This document shows positions 1-8,118 of a stretch of 64,000 bases of DNA, one piece after another (within the stretch, counting starts at the first letter, position 1; each line of letters begins with the position of its first letter). Origin of the DNA: Bradyrhizobium sp. SK17. GTDB taxonomy: Bacteria; Pseudomonadota; Alphaproteobacteria; Rhizobiales; Xanthobacteraceae. The notes under the pieces were generated by a model. That model ran no database searches. It saw only the letters and a list, made by a program, of their open reading frames with translations, and had not been told where the DNA came from. Location: positions 868,001 through 932,000 of the forward strand of contig NZ_CP025113.1 of NCBI RefSeq assembly GCF_002831585.1, written 5' to 3'. The position numbers and the translations under genes were made by a program.

Positions 1-2228
1 TAGCCGAGCACGCGATAGCCATCGCGCGGCAGGGCCTTGTCGACCGGGAATGAGGTGCGGCCGCTGGAGGCGAGATGCTGCACATTGGATAGCGCCGCCA
101 TGTCGACATTGCTCTGCTTCTCGGCCCACAACAGCGAGGCCAGCGAGCGTGCCGCTGGCTTCAGAAGCTGCGGGAAATAGATGTGGTAGGCGCCGAACCG
201 CACGCCGTATTTGCGCAGCGCCGCGCGCGACGGCTGGTCGAGATCCTTCATCTCGGCCGCGATCCTGGTGCGCTCCAGCACGCCGAGCGCCTCGACCAAC
301 TGGAAGGCGATGCCGCGGGCGATGCCCTGGAGATCCTCGGCCTTGGACAGCTCGAACAGCGGCCCGAGCAGCTTCTCGACATGGGTCTTGAGCCAGAGAT
401 CGAGCCTGGTCTGAACCGCCTCGCGCGAGGCCCCGGTCAGCCGCTCGTCGGAGATGATGCGCAGCCGCGGATGCAGCGCGTCGTCGGCCGCGACCAGCTT
501 GGCGACCGCGTCGCCGGTCCAGCGGATGGTGCCGTCGGAGGTCAGCACGAACTGTTCGTCGGGGGCCGCACCCAGCTTCTCGGCGCGTGCATCGATCTCG
601 CGCGCCAGCACCTGCTGGGCGGCGGCTTGCAGCGCCTTGGCGTCGCTGCCGGCCTCGGCCGCATCGGGTGCGAAGGTGAAACCATCGAGCCGGCCGATCA
701 CGTGGCCTTCCACGATCACTTCACCGGTCTTGCCAATTTCCGTATTCAAAACTGAGTTCTCCCGCAGGCGGCGCATCAATACACTGGTCCGCCTGTCAAC
801 GAAACGCTCCGTGAGCCGTTCATGCAGCGCATCGGATAATTTATTTTCGAGGTCGCGCGTGATGCCCTGCCAATGGTCCGGGTCGTAGAGCCAGTCCGGC
901 CGGTTGGCAACAAAGGTCCAGGTCCGGATCTGCGCGATCCGGCCCGATAGCGTGTCGATATCGCCGTCGGTCCGGTTGGCCTGGTCGACCTGGGCGGCAA
1001 ACCATGCGTCAGGGATACGCCCCTTTTGCATCAGGAAGCCGTACAGCGTGGTCACGAGTTCGGCATGGGCGGCCGGCGACAGCTTTCGGTAATCAGGAAC
1101 CTGGCAGGCCTCCCACAGCCGCTCCACGGCCTTGGGCCCATGCGCCCATTCGCGCACCTCGGCGTCGCGTGCGACATGCTCGAGCACGCGCATATCCTCG
1201 GCGACCGGGGCCCGCGTCAGTGCCTCATGATTGGGCGACAGCGCCAGCGACACCTGCAACGCACCGAGCGAGGAGAAATCCAGCTTGGCGTTGCGCCATT
1301 GCAGCATTTTCACGCTGTCGAAAGTGTGGTTCTGCAACGCATTGACGAGCTCGGGCTCGAACGGCGCGCAGCGGCCGGTGGTACCGAAGGTGCCGTTGCG
1401 CGTGGCGCGGCCGGCGCGGCCCGCGATCTGGGCGAATTCGGCCGGGGTCAGGCGGCGGAACTGATAGCCGTCATACTTGCGATCGGAAGCGAAGGCGACG
1501 TGATCGACGTCGAGATTGAGCCCCATGCCGACCGCGTCGGTGGCGACGAGATAGTCGACATCGCCGTTCTGGAACATCGCGACCTGCGCGTTGCGCGTGC
1601 GTGGGCTGAGCGAGCCCAGCACCACGGCTGCGCCGCCATGCTGGCGGCGGATCAATTCGGCGATCGCGTAGACTTCATCGGCGGAGAACGCCACGATCGC
1701 AGTTCGTCGCGGCTGCCGCGTGATCTTGCGGTCGCCGGCGAATTCGAGCTGCGACAATCTGGGTCGCGTGATGATCGATGCGCCAGGCAGCAGCCGCTCG
1801 ATGATCGGACGCATCGTCGCAGCCCCCAGCAGCAGCGTCTCGTCGCGGCCGCGGCGGTTCAGGATGCGATCGGTGAAGACATGCCCGCGCTCCAGATCCG
1901 CGGCGATCTGGATCTCGTCGACGGCGAGGAACGACACGTCGAGATCGCGCGGCATCGCCTCGACAGTCGAGACCCAGAAGCGCGGCGCCTTCGGCTTGAT
2001 CTTCTCCTCGCCGGTGACCAGCGCGACATTGTCGACGCCGGCACGGTCCGCGATCTTGTTGTAGACCTCGCGTGCCAGGAGCCGCAGCGGCAGCCCGATC
2101 AGCCCCGACGAATGCGCCAGCATGCGCTCGATCGCCAGATGCGTCTTGCCGGTGTTGGTCGGCCCCAGCACCGCGGTGACACCAGCCCCGGGCACGCGGT
2201 CATTTCCGAACGAAGTTGAGAAAACCAT
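1..2228 (-). CDS. Suv3-like DEAD/DEAH-box helicase, C-terminus cut by the window edge
   Basis: The minus frame is open from an ATG at 2228 to base 1, giving at least 742 residues. Motif I is GPTNTGKT (residues 22-29), motif II is DEIQ (104-107), and motif VI is QIAGRAGRATRNG near residue 266. This layout, with the DEIQ box, matches the Suv3-like RNA helicase family related to the mitochondrial degradosome helicase, so an ATP-dependent RNA-unwinding role is likely. The C-terminal half has no motif I can name and continues beyond the window. I checked frame continuity at four points (codons near 953, 776 and 5 and at the start) and found no frameshift. The region before the ATG lacks a strong Shine-Dalgarno, so an upstream start is possible. 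The 672 bases before it hold only repeats. Confidence 0.85.
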   Translation of the reverse strand, partial: MVFSTSFGNDRVPGAGVTAVLGPTNTGKTHLAIERMLAHSSGLIGLPLRLLAREVYNKIADRAGVDNVALVTGEEKIKPKAPRFWVSTVEAMPRDLDVSFLAVDEIQIAADLERGHVFTDRILNRRGRDETLLLGAATMRPIIERLLPGASIITRPRLSQLEFAGDRKITRQPRRTAIVAFSADEVYAIAELIRRQHGGAAVVLGSLSPRTRNAQVAMFQNGDVDYLVATDAVGMGLNLDVDHVAFASDRKYDGYQFRRLTPAEFAQIAGRAGRATRNGTFGTTGRCAPFEPELVNALQNHTFDSVKMLQWRNAKLDFSSLGALQVSLALSPNHEALTRAPVAEDMRVLEHVARDAEVREWAHGPKAVERLWEACQVPDYRKLSPAAHAELVTTLYGFLMQKGRIPDAWFAAQVDQANRTDGDIDTLSGRIAQIRTWTFVANRPDWLYDPDHWQGITRDLENKLSDALHERLTERFVDRRTSVLMRRLRENSVLNTEIGKTGEVIVEGHVIGRLDGFTFAPDAAEAGSDAKALQAAAQQVLAREIDARAEKLGAAPDEQFVLTSDGTIRWTGDAVAKLVAADDALHPRLRIISDERLTGASREAVQTRLDLWLKTHVEKLLGPLFELSKAEDLQGIARGIAFQLVEALGVLERTRIAAEMKDLDQPSRAALRKYGVRFGAYHIYFPQLLKPAARSLASLLWAEKQSNVDMAALSNVQHLASSGRTSFPVDKALPRDGYRVLG

Positions 2229-2283
2229 ATTTTGCAGGTGTTTCTTGAACTGTTGGCGAAACGCTCAATCCGTCATTGGCTTG

Positions 2284-2392
2284 CTCGGTGTCATCACCCG
2301 CGCATGCGGGTGATCCAGTATTCCAGAGACGGTCGTGCTTGAGCCGATAGGCCGCGGCGTACTGGGTCGCCCCGGTCAAGCCGGGCGACGAC
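2284..2392. repeat. Dispersed repeat with two hairpins
   Basis: A 9-bp perfect hairpin at 2293-2314 (ATCACCCGC, loop GCAT, GCGGGTGAT) and a second GC-rich hairpin at 2366-2389 bracket about 50 bases. This two-hairpin architecture recurs in other intergenic elements of the window with different sequence. It looks like a REP/BIME-type intergenic element rather than a terminator, since no T-run follows. Confidence 0.55.
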
Positions 2393-2768
2393 AACGGTGG
2401 ATGAGGACAAAGCTTCACATCCTCTCAGGGTGACGGTTTGGCAGCGTGTTTCGCACCGGCAGAGTGTTTCGCAAAATCTGTCTCACAATGCGACGCTTTC
2501 CGTGTCGCTCTTAAGCTTCGGAACGAGTCCGGAACGAATCGCGGCCGAATCGCTGACTCCATTCCAGGCTCGAAACGTTCACCGCAACATCTCGGGTGAG
2601 CTGACGGCGGCGGCACTAGATCAAGTTTGAGAGGGCTCCACAAGCACAGGATATGCGGACTGAATTCCTTAAATTCCAGAGGTACCCGAGTCGAATCAGA
2701 AGCGGGCAAGAGTCAACCGGATTCCATGACGTTTGTTGCATGAGGCTTGAGCCTCGCCCCTGCCCAAC

Positions 2769-2871
2769 CCGTCATCCTGAGGAGCGCGAAGCGCGTCTCG
2801 AAGGATGCACGGCCTCCGCCGGTGGCGTCGCCCTTCGAGACGGCCGCTGCGCGGCCTCCTCAGGGTGACGG
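2769..2871. repeat. Inverted repeat, CCGTCATCCTGAGG family, copy 1
   Basis: The left end CCGTCATCCTGAGG pairs with the right end CCTCAGGGTGACGG, and inner arms GTCTCGAAGG / CCTTCGAGAC add a second stem. Two more copies with the same nested arms occur at 28454-28588 and 60932-61058, so this is a dispersed palindromic element. Confidence 0.8.
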
Positions 2872-2900
2872 TCGGGCAGCGCGGCCGCGGGCGAAAATCC

Positions 2901-3751
2901 CTACTGCGTCTTCGCCACGCGCGGCGGCGCGGCTGTGGTCACGAACGAGGTCGCTTCCAGCATGGCCTGGCCGAGCGGGGTCGGGATCGTCATGCGGAAC
3001 GGCACCAGGAGGCGGGTGCCGGCGATCGGCACGAAGGCGATCTCGATGTTGCGCTGGGCGGCGAGGTATTTGATCACGGGTCGGTCCGGGATGTAGCCCG
3101 AGACCGGCACGAAATAGAGCGCGCAGACCAGCGCCGGGCCGTGATAGCCGCGCTCGGCCTTGACGATCTCGACCCGCTTGAAATCGAGCTTGAGGTCGTA
3201 GCGCATGCGGCCGTCGAACACGCCGGCGCCGGTGCGGCAGACATCCGGGCTCATCAGTTCGGCGTTGCCGGGCGCGCGCAGCAGCGAGCCGGTCATCGGG
3301 TCGAACGCGTTCTTCTTCTGCGCGTCGGTCACCGGCAGGCGGTCGGCATCGACCGGGGCTCCGGCTCGATGGTGGATTCCTTGATGCCGCCATTGGCGAG
3401 CACCATCCGGATCGTCTCCGATTTCTTCGAGGTGGTGGTGGTCGCCGTGTAGGAACTGGCAACCAGCGCGCCATTGACGATGCGGCCCTGCGAGGCACCC
3501 GAGCCGCTGCCGCCGGAAAACGCCTTCAAGAGCCCGGCGGTGCCGCCCTGGGCGGTGGCCGAGAAGCTGTCGTCGCCGACCTCGACGGTCCAGGTTCCCT
3601 TGCCGACCGGAATTCCGGCCAGGGTCGCCTCATACTGGGCGTCGAGCCGCCCCTGGGCGCTGGCGCGCTCGGCGCAAAACAGCAGCAAGGCGCTGGCGCA
3701 CAGGCCGATCAGCCGGCCGAGCGGAGGCAAAAGGGCAATCGTGGTGGTCAC
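2901..3751 (-). pseudogene. DUF3108 exported protein, split by a one-base frameshift
   Basis: The gene reads as two overlapping minus frames. The first starts at ATG 3751 with a signal peptide (hydrophobic stretch about residues 12-26, cleavage after AERASA) and ends after about 140 residues. The second resumes as TDAQKKNAFDPMTGS and runs to the TAG at 2901. The join lies in the G run at 3355-3358 (C run on the coding strand). Adding one C there gives a continuous protein of about 283 residues reading EPEPPVDADRLPVTDAQ across the junction. The family is exported and of unknown function; members are common in alphaproteobacteria. The loss may be real or a sequencing error. rpmB lies upstream on the other strand. 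Confidence 0.8.
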
Positions 3752-4086
3752 TTACGTACCTGACGGTCCTGCTATCGGCGCTCTGTTCGTCGTCCGTTTC
3801 GTCGTGAGCCCATTCGGCCGGACAACGTGCGCATCTCGTATGGAACCAAGACTTGCAACCGAATACGCCCTTTATATGGTTGCCATATCCGGCGTTAAGT
3901 GGCTGCAACGGCTTATGAACCGGCATTCCCCGGTAGCGCCATGCGGCGATATAATCTTGACGCTCGGGTGATCTGCTCGTATACACCCGCGGTTCCTGGA
4001 AAATGGACGCGAATTCAAAACCCCCGCGCGGGCCGTGCGATTGCACGCCTGGCCAAGAGGCGGGGATGCAATAAGGATTTTGTAAG

Positions 4087-4395
4087 ATGTCCCGGCGCTG
4101 CGAACTGACGGCCAAGGGCCCCCAGACGGGCCACAAGGTGAGCCACTCCAACATCAAGACCAAGCGGCGCTTCCTGCCGAACCTGGCCAACGTGACCTTC
4201 ATCTCGGATGCGCTCGGCCGCAACGTGCGCCTGCGCGTCTCGACCAACGCGCTGAAGAGCGTCGACCACAATGGCGGCCTCGATGCCTACCTGCTCAAGG
4301 CCAAGGCCGACGTGCTCTCGCCCCGCGCCCTCGACCTGAAGCGCGCGATCGAGAAGAAGGTCGGCAAGCAGGCCCCGGTGAAGAAGGCGAGCTGA
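4087..4395 (+). CDS. rpmB: 50S ribosomal protein L28
   Basis: This 102-residue protein matches L28. It has the N-terminal [20 protein letters not shown] segment, the [13 protein letters not shown] core and a lysine-rich C-terminus, at the usual alphaproteobacterial length of about 100 residues. It is a component of the large ribosomal subunit. The gene stands alone and is followed 45 bases later by a strong intrinsic terminator, so it is probably a single-gene transcript. The start is the ATG giving the conserved N-terminus. Confidence 0.97.
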   Translation: MSRRCELTAKGPQTGHKVSHSNIKTKRRFLPNLANVTFISDALGRNVRLRVSTNALKSVDHNGGLDAYLLKAKADVLSPRALDLKRAIEKKVGKQAPVKKAS

Positions 4396-4439
4396 GCGCG
4401 GCGAGACGCGAGAGCGGAATTCGCGAAGAGAGTTTTGAA

Positions 4440-4470
4440 ACGGCCGGGTCGATGACCCGGCCGTTTTTGT
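4440..4470 (+). terminator. Intrinsic terminator of rpmB
   Basis: An 11-bp perfect stem (ACGGCCGGGTC, loop GAT, GACCCGGCCGT) is followed directly by TTTTGTTT. It sits 45 bases after the rpmB stop on the same strand, which is classic factor-independent terminator geometry. Confidence 0.9.
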
Positions 4471-5253
4471 TTGGGCAGTCAAGAAAACTTCGACCGATAC
4501 TCAATCGGTAGCGCTGACTCCACGTAACTTCCTCAGAATCTCCGGCGTGAGATGATGCATAAGGTTCATGCGTCCATGATCGTTGCTCCGGTCGATCCGC
4601 AATTCATGCGCGCGCGAGCGCGGGCGAATGGCGAGTGGATTCTTCTTTGCGGGATTGCATGCGAAGCAAGACTATCCATCACGATGGACACGCGGAGACG
4701 GATTGCATCGTCGCGAAGCCTGTGATCCGGAGCGCATTCGCGCGACCCGTTGGGTCATGACGGCGTCCGCGAAAGGCTGCGGCACGTCCACTGACAGCTG
4801 CCGCCAGTGATAACGGTGTCATCGCTCGCGTCTCCACGAATCTGTTCTGATGCGCTGGGCGGGCGTGAAGAAACGCTTAACGCACGCGGCCTGGCCAGTT
4901 CAGAAACCCTATAAATTAAGGCAAAGCGGGGCCTCTTGTCGCGCCGTGGCCTCGGCGAAGGCGGATCACGGGCTCGTTAATCACAAACTCATTCGTTTCA
5001 TCACGAGCGCATGAGGCGCATGTAGAACGCCACGATCTCTTCCAACTCCTGGTGTGCAAACAAGCCGTCCGACACGATTGCGATTCGGCGCGGCGAGACC
5101 TACGCGAATGGAAGATCTGCGCGAATGCAAGAACCGTGAAGGACATCACGGCCAGCACAACTGATTGTGAGGCATGTGCGCCGCACTCTTGGGAACAAGC
5201 CAGGCCGTTCTTACATCACGTCCAGAGAACGACCCCGATAAAGGAATTGATCA
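4471..5253. other. Long spacer, no gene recognised
   Basis: About 780 bases lie between the rpmB terminator and the small ORF at 5254. Open frames here (for example about 4583-4810 plus and 4916-5158 minus) have no family resemblance and low-complexity arginine-rich translations, so I do not call them. No tRNA, hairpin-T-run or repeat element was recognised. Confidence 0.4.
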
Positions 5254-5478
5254 ATGCAAGTTCGCGCACTCGATCCGCGCGGAAGACTGGTGCCAGCGAT
5301 CGCAACCGCCGCCGTGGCGGTGCTCGCGACGGCCGCGCTCGTCGTCCTCGAATTCAGCCCGCCCAAGACCGTGCGAACGGGCGAGCCCGGCATGATCACC
5401 TCCGCCGCCGCCAGCCGCGCCGGCGCCACCGTGCTGCCGACCGATCCGGTGACGACCGGCAGCGTGCGTTATCGCTGA
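5254..5478 (+). CDS. Small single-pass membrane protein, unknown function
   Basis: This 74-residue frame starts at an ATG with AAAGGAA about 9 bases upstream, a good ribosome site. Residues about 12-34 form one hydrophobic segment, followed by a polar, Ala/Thr/Pro-rich tail ending TTGSVRYR. I do not recognise a domain. The good ribosome site and the sensible membrane topology argue that it is real; the opposite-strand frames over it look like shadows. A dispersed repeat begins 13 bases after its stop. Confidence 0.55.
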   Translation: MQVRALDPRGRLVPAIATAAVAVLATAALVVLEFSPPKTVRTGEPGMITSAAASRAGATVLPTDPVTTGSVRYR

Positions 5479-5490
5479 TCTTTCCAACGT

Positions 5491-5612
5491 CGCCGTCCCG
5501 GCGAAAGCCGGGACCCATGACCACAGATATTTGCCGCTAAGCGGAATGTTGCCCTAGCGCCGCACCAAACAAACAGCCGGGGTAATGGGTCCCGGCTTTC
5601 GCCGGGACGACG
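5491..5612. repeat. Inverted repeat, GTCCCGGC...GCCGGGACCCAT family, copy 1
   Basis: A left hairpin (GTCCCGGCGAAAGCCGGGAC) and a right hairpin (GTCCCGGCTTTCGCCGGGAC) are inverted copies of each other, separated by about 75 bases. Related copies lie at 7013-7134 and, degenerate, at 59481-59588. Copies 1 and 2 flank the binding-protein gene at 5752-6957. Confidence 0.8.
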
Positions 5613-5751
5613 AGGGTGGTTTTATCCCGCCCCTAATTACCTCCCGCCGCATTTTCGCATCCCTGCCCCGGCGTCTCGCCGCAAGCCTGCCTCCCCCGAC
5701 CTGCGTAAGCTCGCGTCCGCGAACAACAAAAAACGCACAGGGAGGCTCACG

Positions 5752-6957
5752 ATGATCTGGAAGGCCATCACGGCACTGGCAGCGCTTGCGCTCGCGACAC
5801 AGGCGCATGCCGCCGAGAAGAAATACGGCACCGGCGCCAGCGACACCGAGATCAAGCTCGGACAGACCTCGCCATTCTCCGGCGCGGCATCGGCCTACAG
5901 CGTGATCGCGAAGACCCAGGCCGCCTACTTCAAGATGATCAACGACCAGGGCGGCGTGAACGGCCGCAAGATCAATCTGATCACGCTCGACGACGGCTAT
6001 TCGCCGCCGAAGACGGTGGAGCAGACCCGCAAGCTGGTGGAGCAGGAGGAGGTCGCCGCGATCCTCAATCCGCTGGGCACGCCGACCGGGCTTGCGGTGC
6101 GCAAATATCTCAACGACAAGAAAGTGCCGCAGCTGTTCGTCGGCGCCGGCGCCACGCTGTGGGGCGACTATCAGCATTATCCGTGGTCGATCGGCTTCCA
6201 GCCGTCGTACCAGGCCGAGACCGCGGTCTATGCCAAATACGTGCTGACCAACAAGCCGGACGCCAAGATCGCGCTGTTCTACCAGAACGACGATGCCGGC
6301 AAGGATTACGGCAACGGCTTCAAGAAGGGGCTGGGGCCTGAGAACACCGCGAAGATGGTGGTGGCGGAGACGACCTATGAATCGACCGATCCCACGGTCG
6401 ACAGCCAGATCGTGAAGCTGAAGGCCTCCGGCGCCAACGTGCTGTTCATGCACGCGATCCCCAAGCAGGCGGCGCAGGCGATCAAGAAGATCGGCGAGAT
6501 CGGCTGGAAGCCCGACATGTTCTTCCTCGCCGCGACCTCGACCTCGGTGTCCTCGGTGCTGAAGCCGGCCGGCTTCGAGTATTCCAAGGACATCATCTCG
6601 TCCTACTCGCTGAAGGATCCGAACGATCCGCAGTGGAAGGACGATAAAGACGTCATCGCCTGGAAGGAGTTCATGACGAAGTATTTTCCGGACGGCAATT
6701 TGCAGGACCAGCTGATCGTCTACGGCTATGTGGTGGCGGAGGCGACGGTGCAGGTGCTCAAGCAATGCGGCGACGACCTCACCCATGAGAACATCATGAA
6801 GCAGGCCGCCAATCTCGACATCGCGCTGCCGATGTTCCTGCCCGGCATCAAGGTGAAGACCTCGCCGACCGATTACTTCCCGGTGGAGGCGATGCGGCTG
6901 CAGAAGTTCAACGGCGAGACCTGGCAGCTGTTCGGCGACACCATCGGGAACGATTGA
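5752..6957 (+). CDS. ABC transporter substrate-binding protein, branched-chain amino acid type
   Basis: This 401-residue protein has a Sec signal peptide (hydrophobic residues about 4-20, cleavage after QAHA) and a Leu/Ile/Val-binding fold, Peripla_BP_6 type. Hallmarks are IKLGQTSPFSGAASAY, the INDQGGVNGRKI segment and the KTVEQTRKLVEQ helix. It would act in the periplasm to bind an amino acid, aromatic acid or similar small ligand. AGGGAGG about 7 bases before the ATG fixes the start. No permease or ATPase genes are adjacent, so it is an orphan binding protein that must share a transporter encoded elsewhere. The ligand cannot be read from sequence. Confidence 0.9.
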   Translation: MIWKAITALAALALATQAHAAEKKYGTGASDTEIKLGQTSPFSGAASAYSVIAKTQAAYFKMINDQGGVNGRKINLITLDDGYSPPKTVEQTRKLVEQEEVAAILNPLGTPTGLAVRKYLNDKKVPQLFVGAGATLWGDYQHYPWSIGFQPSYQAETAVYAKYVLTNKPDAKIALFYQNDDAGKDYGNGFKKGLGPENTAKMVVAETTYESTDPTVDSQIVKLKASGANVLFMHAIPKQAAQAIKKIGEIGWKPDMFFLAATSTSVSSVLKPAGFEYSKDIISSYSLKDPNDPQWKDDKDVIAWKEFMTKYFPDGNLQDQLIVYGYVVAEATVQVLKQCGDDLTHENIMKQAANLDIALPMFLPGIKVKTSPTDYFPVEAMRLQKFNGETWQLFGDTIGND

Positions 6958-7012
6958 GGGGCGAGTGAGAAGAGAATGACTGAGGGGTGATGGGACGCTG
7001 AACCATCCCCAT

Positions 7013-7134
7013 CGTCGTCCCGGCGCAGGCCGGGACCCATTACCCCGAATGACAATTGGGTGGGATGCTGGGGCCACAGCCCGCTCGAACAACGGGCTGC
7101 GGTGATTATGGGTCCCGGCCTTCGCCGGGACGAC
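7013..7134. repeat. Inverted repeat, GTCCCGGC...GCCGGGACCCAT family, copy 2
   Basis: The left end CGTCGTCCCGGCGCAGGCCG and the right end CGGCCTTCGCCGGGACGAC form hairpins and pair with each other across about 70 bases. It lies between the convergent genes at 5752-6957 and 7142-8104, only 7 bases from the stop of the latter. Confidence 0.8.
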
Positions 7135-7141
7135 AGCGTGG

Positions 7142-8104
7142 CTACACCCCCTTCTCCAACAACAGCCGAAAGTCCGCCCGCGCGCGCTGCGCTTCGGCGC
7201 GTGCGGCCTCCGAGGCGTCGCCGAGACCGAAATAGCCGTGAATCAGGCCCTCGCCGGTGTGATAGGTCACCGGCACGCCGGCCGCCTGCAACGCCCTGGC
7301 ATAGGCATGGCCCTCGTCGCGCAGCGGGTCGAACCAGGCGGTGGTGACGACCGCCGGCGCGGTCCCCTTGAGGCTCGACGCACGCAGCGGCGAGACGCGC
7401 CAGTCGGTGCCTTGCGCGGAGTTTGCGAGATAATGTCCGCAGAACCATTCCATCACCGCGCGGGACAGGAAATAGCCCTCGGCATTCTCCGCGCGCGACG
7501 GGAATTTCGCGTTCTCCGCCGGATCGGCGAAACTGCCGACCACGTCGGTGACGGGATAGACGAGAAGCTGCCCGGCAAGCGCGATGCCGGCATCGCGGCA
7601 GGCCAGCGCCGAGGTCGCGGCGAGATTGCCGCCCGCGGAATCGCCGGCGACGCCGACGCGGGAGAGATCGCCGCCGAATTCCGTGATCCGCGCCACCACG
7701 TCGCGGACCGCGGCGAAGGCATCCTCGAACGCGCCGGGAAAGCGCGTCTCCGGCGGACGGCGGTAATCGACCGAGATCACCACTGCGCCGGTCTCGATCG
7801 CGAGGTTACGGGCCTGGCGGTCATGGGTCTCGAGATCGCCGGCGACCCAGCCGCCGCCGTGGAAGAAGATCACGGTCGGCGCCGTGCCGCGGCCGTTGCG
7901 ATAGAGCCGCGCGGCGAGCTTGCCGCCGGCGCCCTGCACCTCGATATTGCTGGCAACATCGACCGGCGGCGGCGGCACCGCGGCGCGGGCATCGGCCAAG
8001 GCACGCAGCGAATCGCGCGCGCTCTGCGGCGTCATGGTGGTGGGATCGCGCAGCGGCAGCAGCGGAATGATGTTGGCGATGATGGCATCGAGCGGGAGCG
8101 GCAT
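7142..8104 (-). CDS. Alpha/beta hydrolase, hormone-sensitive-lipase family esterase
   Basis: This 320-residue protein has the HSL-family oxyanion motif HGGGW, the nucleophile elbow GDSAGG, the acid in DPLRD and the catalytic histidine in IHGYFG near the C-terminus. It should be a cytoplasmic carboxylesterase acting on short or medium acyl esters. There is no signal peptide. It lies 14 bases downstream of the flavin monooxygenase gene on the same strand, so the two are probably co-transcribed. A monooxygenase plus esterase pair suggests oxidation of a ketone or similar substrate to an ester followed by hydrolysis. The substrate is unknown. Confidence 0.9.
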   Translation of the reverse strand: MPLPLDAIIANIIPLLPLRDPTTMTPQSARDSLRALADARAAVPPPPVDVASNIEVQGAGGKLAARLYRNGRGTAPTVIFFHGGGWVAGDLETHDRQARNLAIETGAVVISVDYRRPPETRFPGAFEDAFAAVRDVVARITEFGGDLSRVGVAGDSAGGNLAATSALACRDAGIALAGQLLVYPVTDVVGSFADPAENAKFPSRAENAEGYFLSRAVMEWFCGHYLANSAQGTDWRVSPLRASSLKGTAPAVVTTAWFDPLRDEGHAYARALQAAGVPVTYHTGEGLIHGYFGLGDASEAARAEAQRARADFRLLLEKGV

Positions 8105-8118
8105 GGGTATCCTTCAGA

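Larger units (their letters stand above)
2229..2900. other. Gene-poor spacer with repeats
   Basis: This spacer lies between the start of the helicase gene and the end of the DUF3108 gene. I see no convincing coding frame. It holds two dispersed inverted-repeat elements (about 2284-2392 and 2769-2871) and a partial copy of the second type near 2414-2431. The helicase promoter should lie near 2230-2300, but I cannot point to a clear -35/-10. Confidence 0.5.

Noticed and set aside
1026..2219. 397-codon plus-strand open frame
   Set aside because: It is antisense to the Suv3-like helicase, whose motifs I, II and VI are clear in the minus frame.
5554..7092. 512-codon minus-strand open frame
   Set aside because: It covers the binding-protein gene, which has a signal peptide and strong ribosome site on the plus strand.
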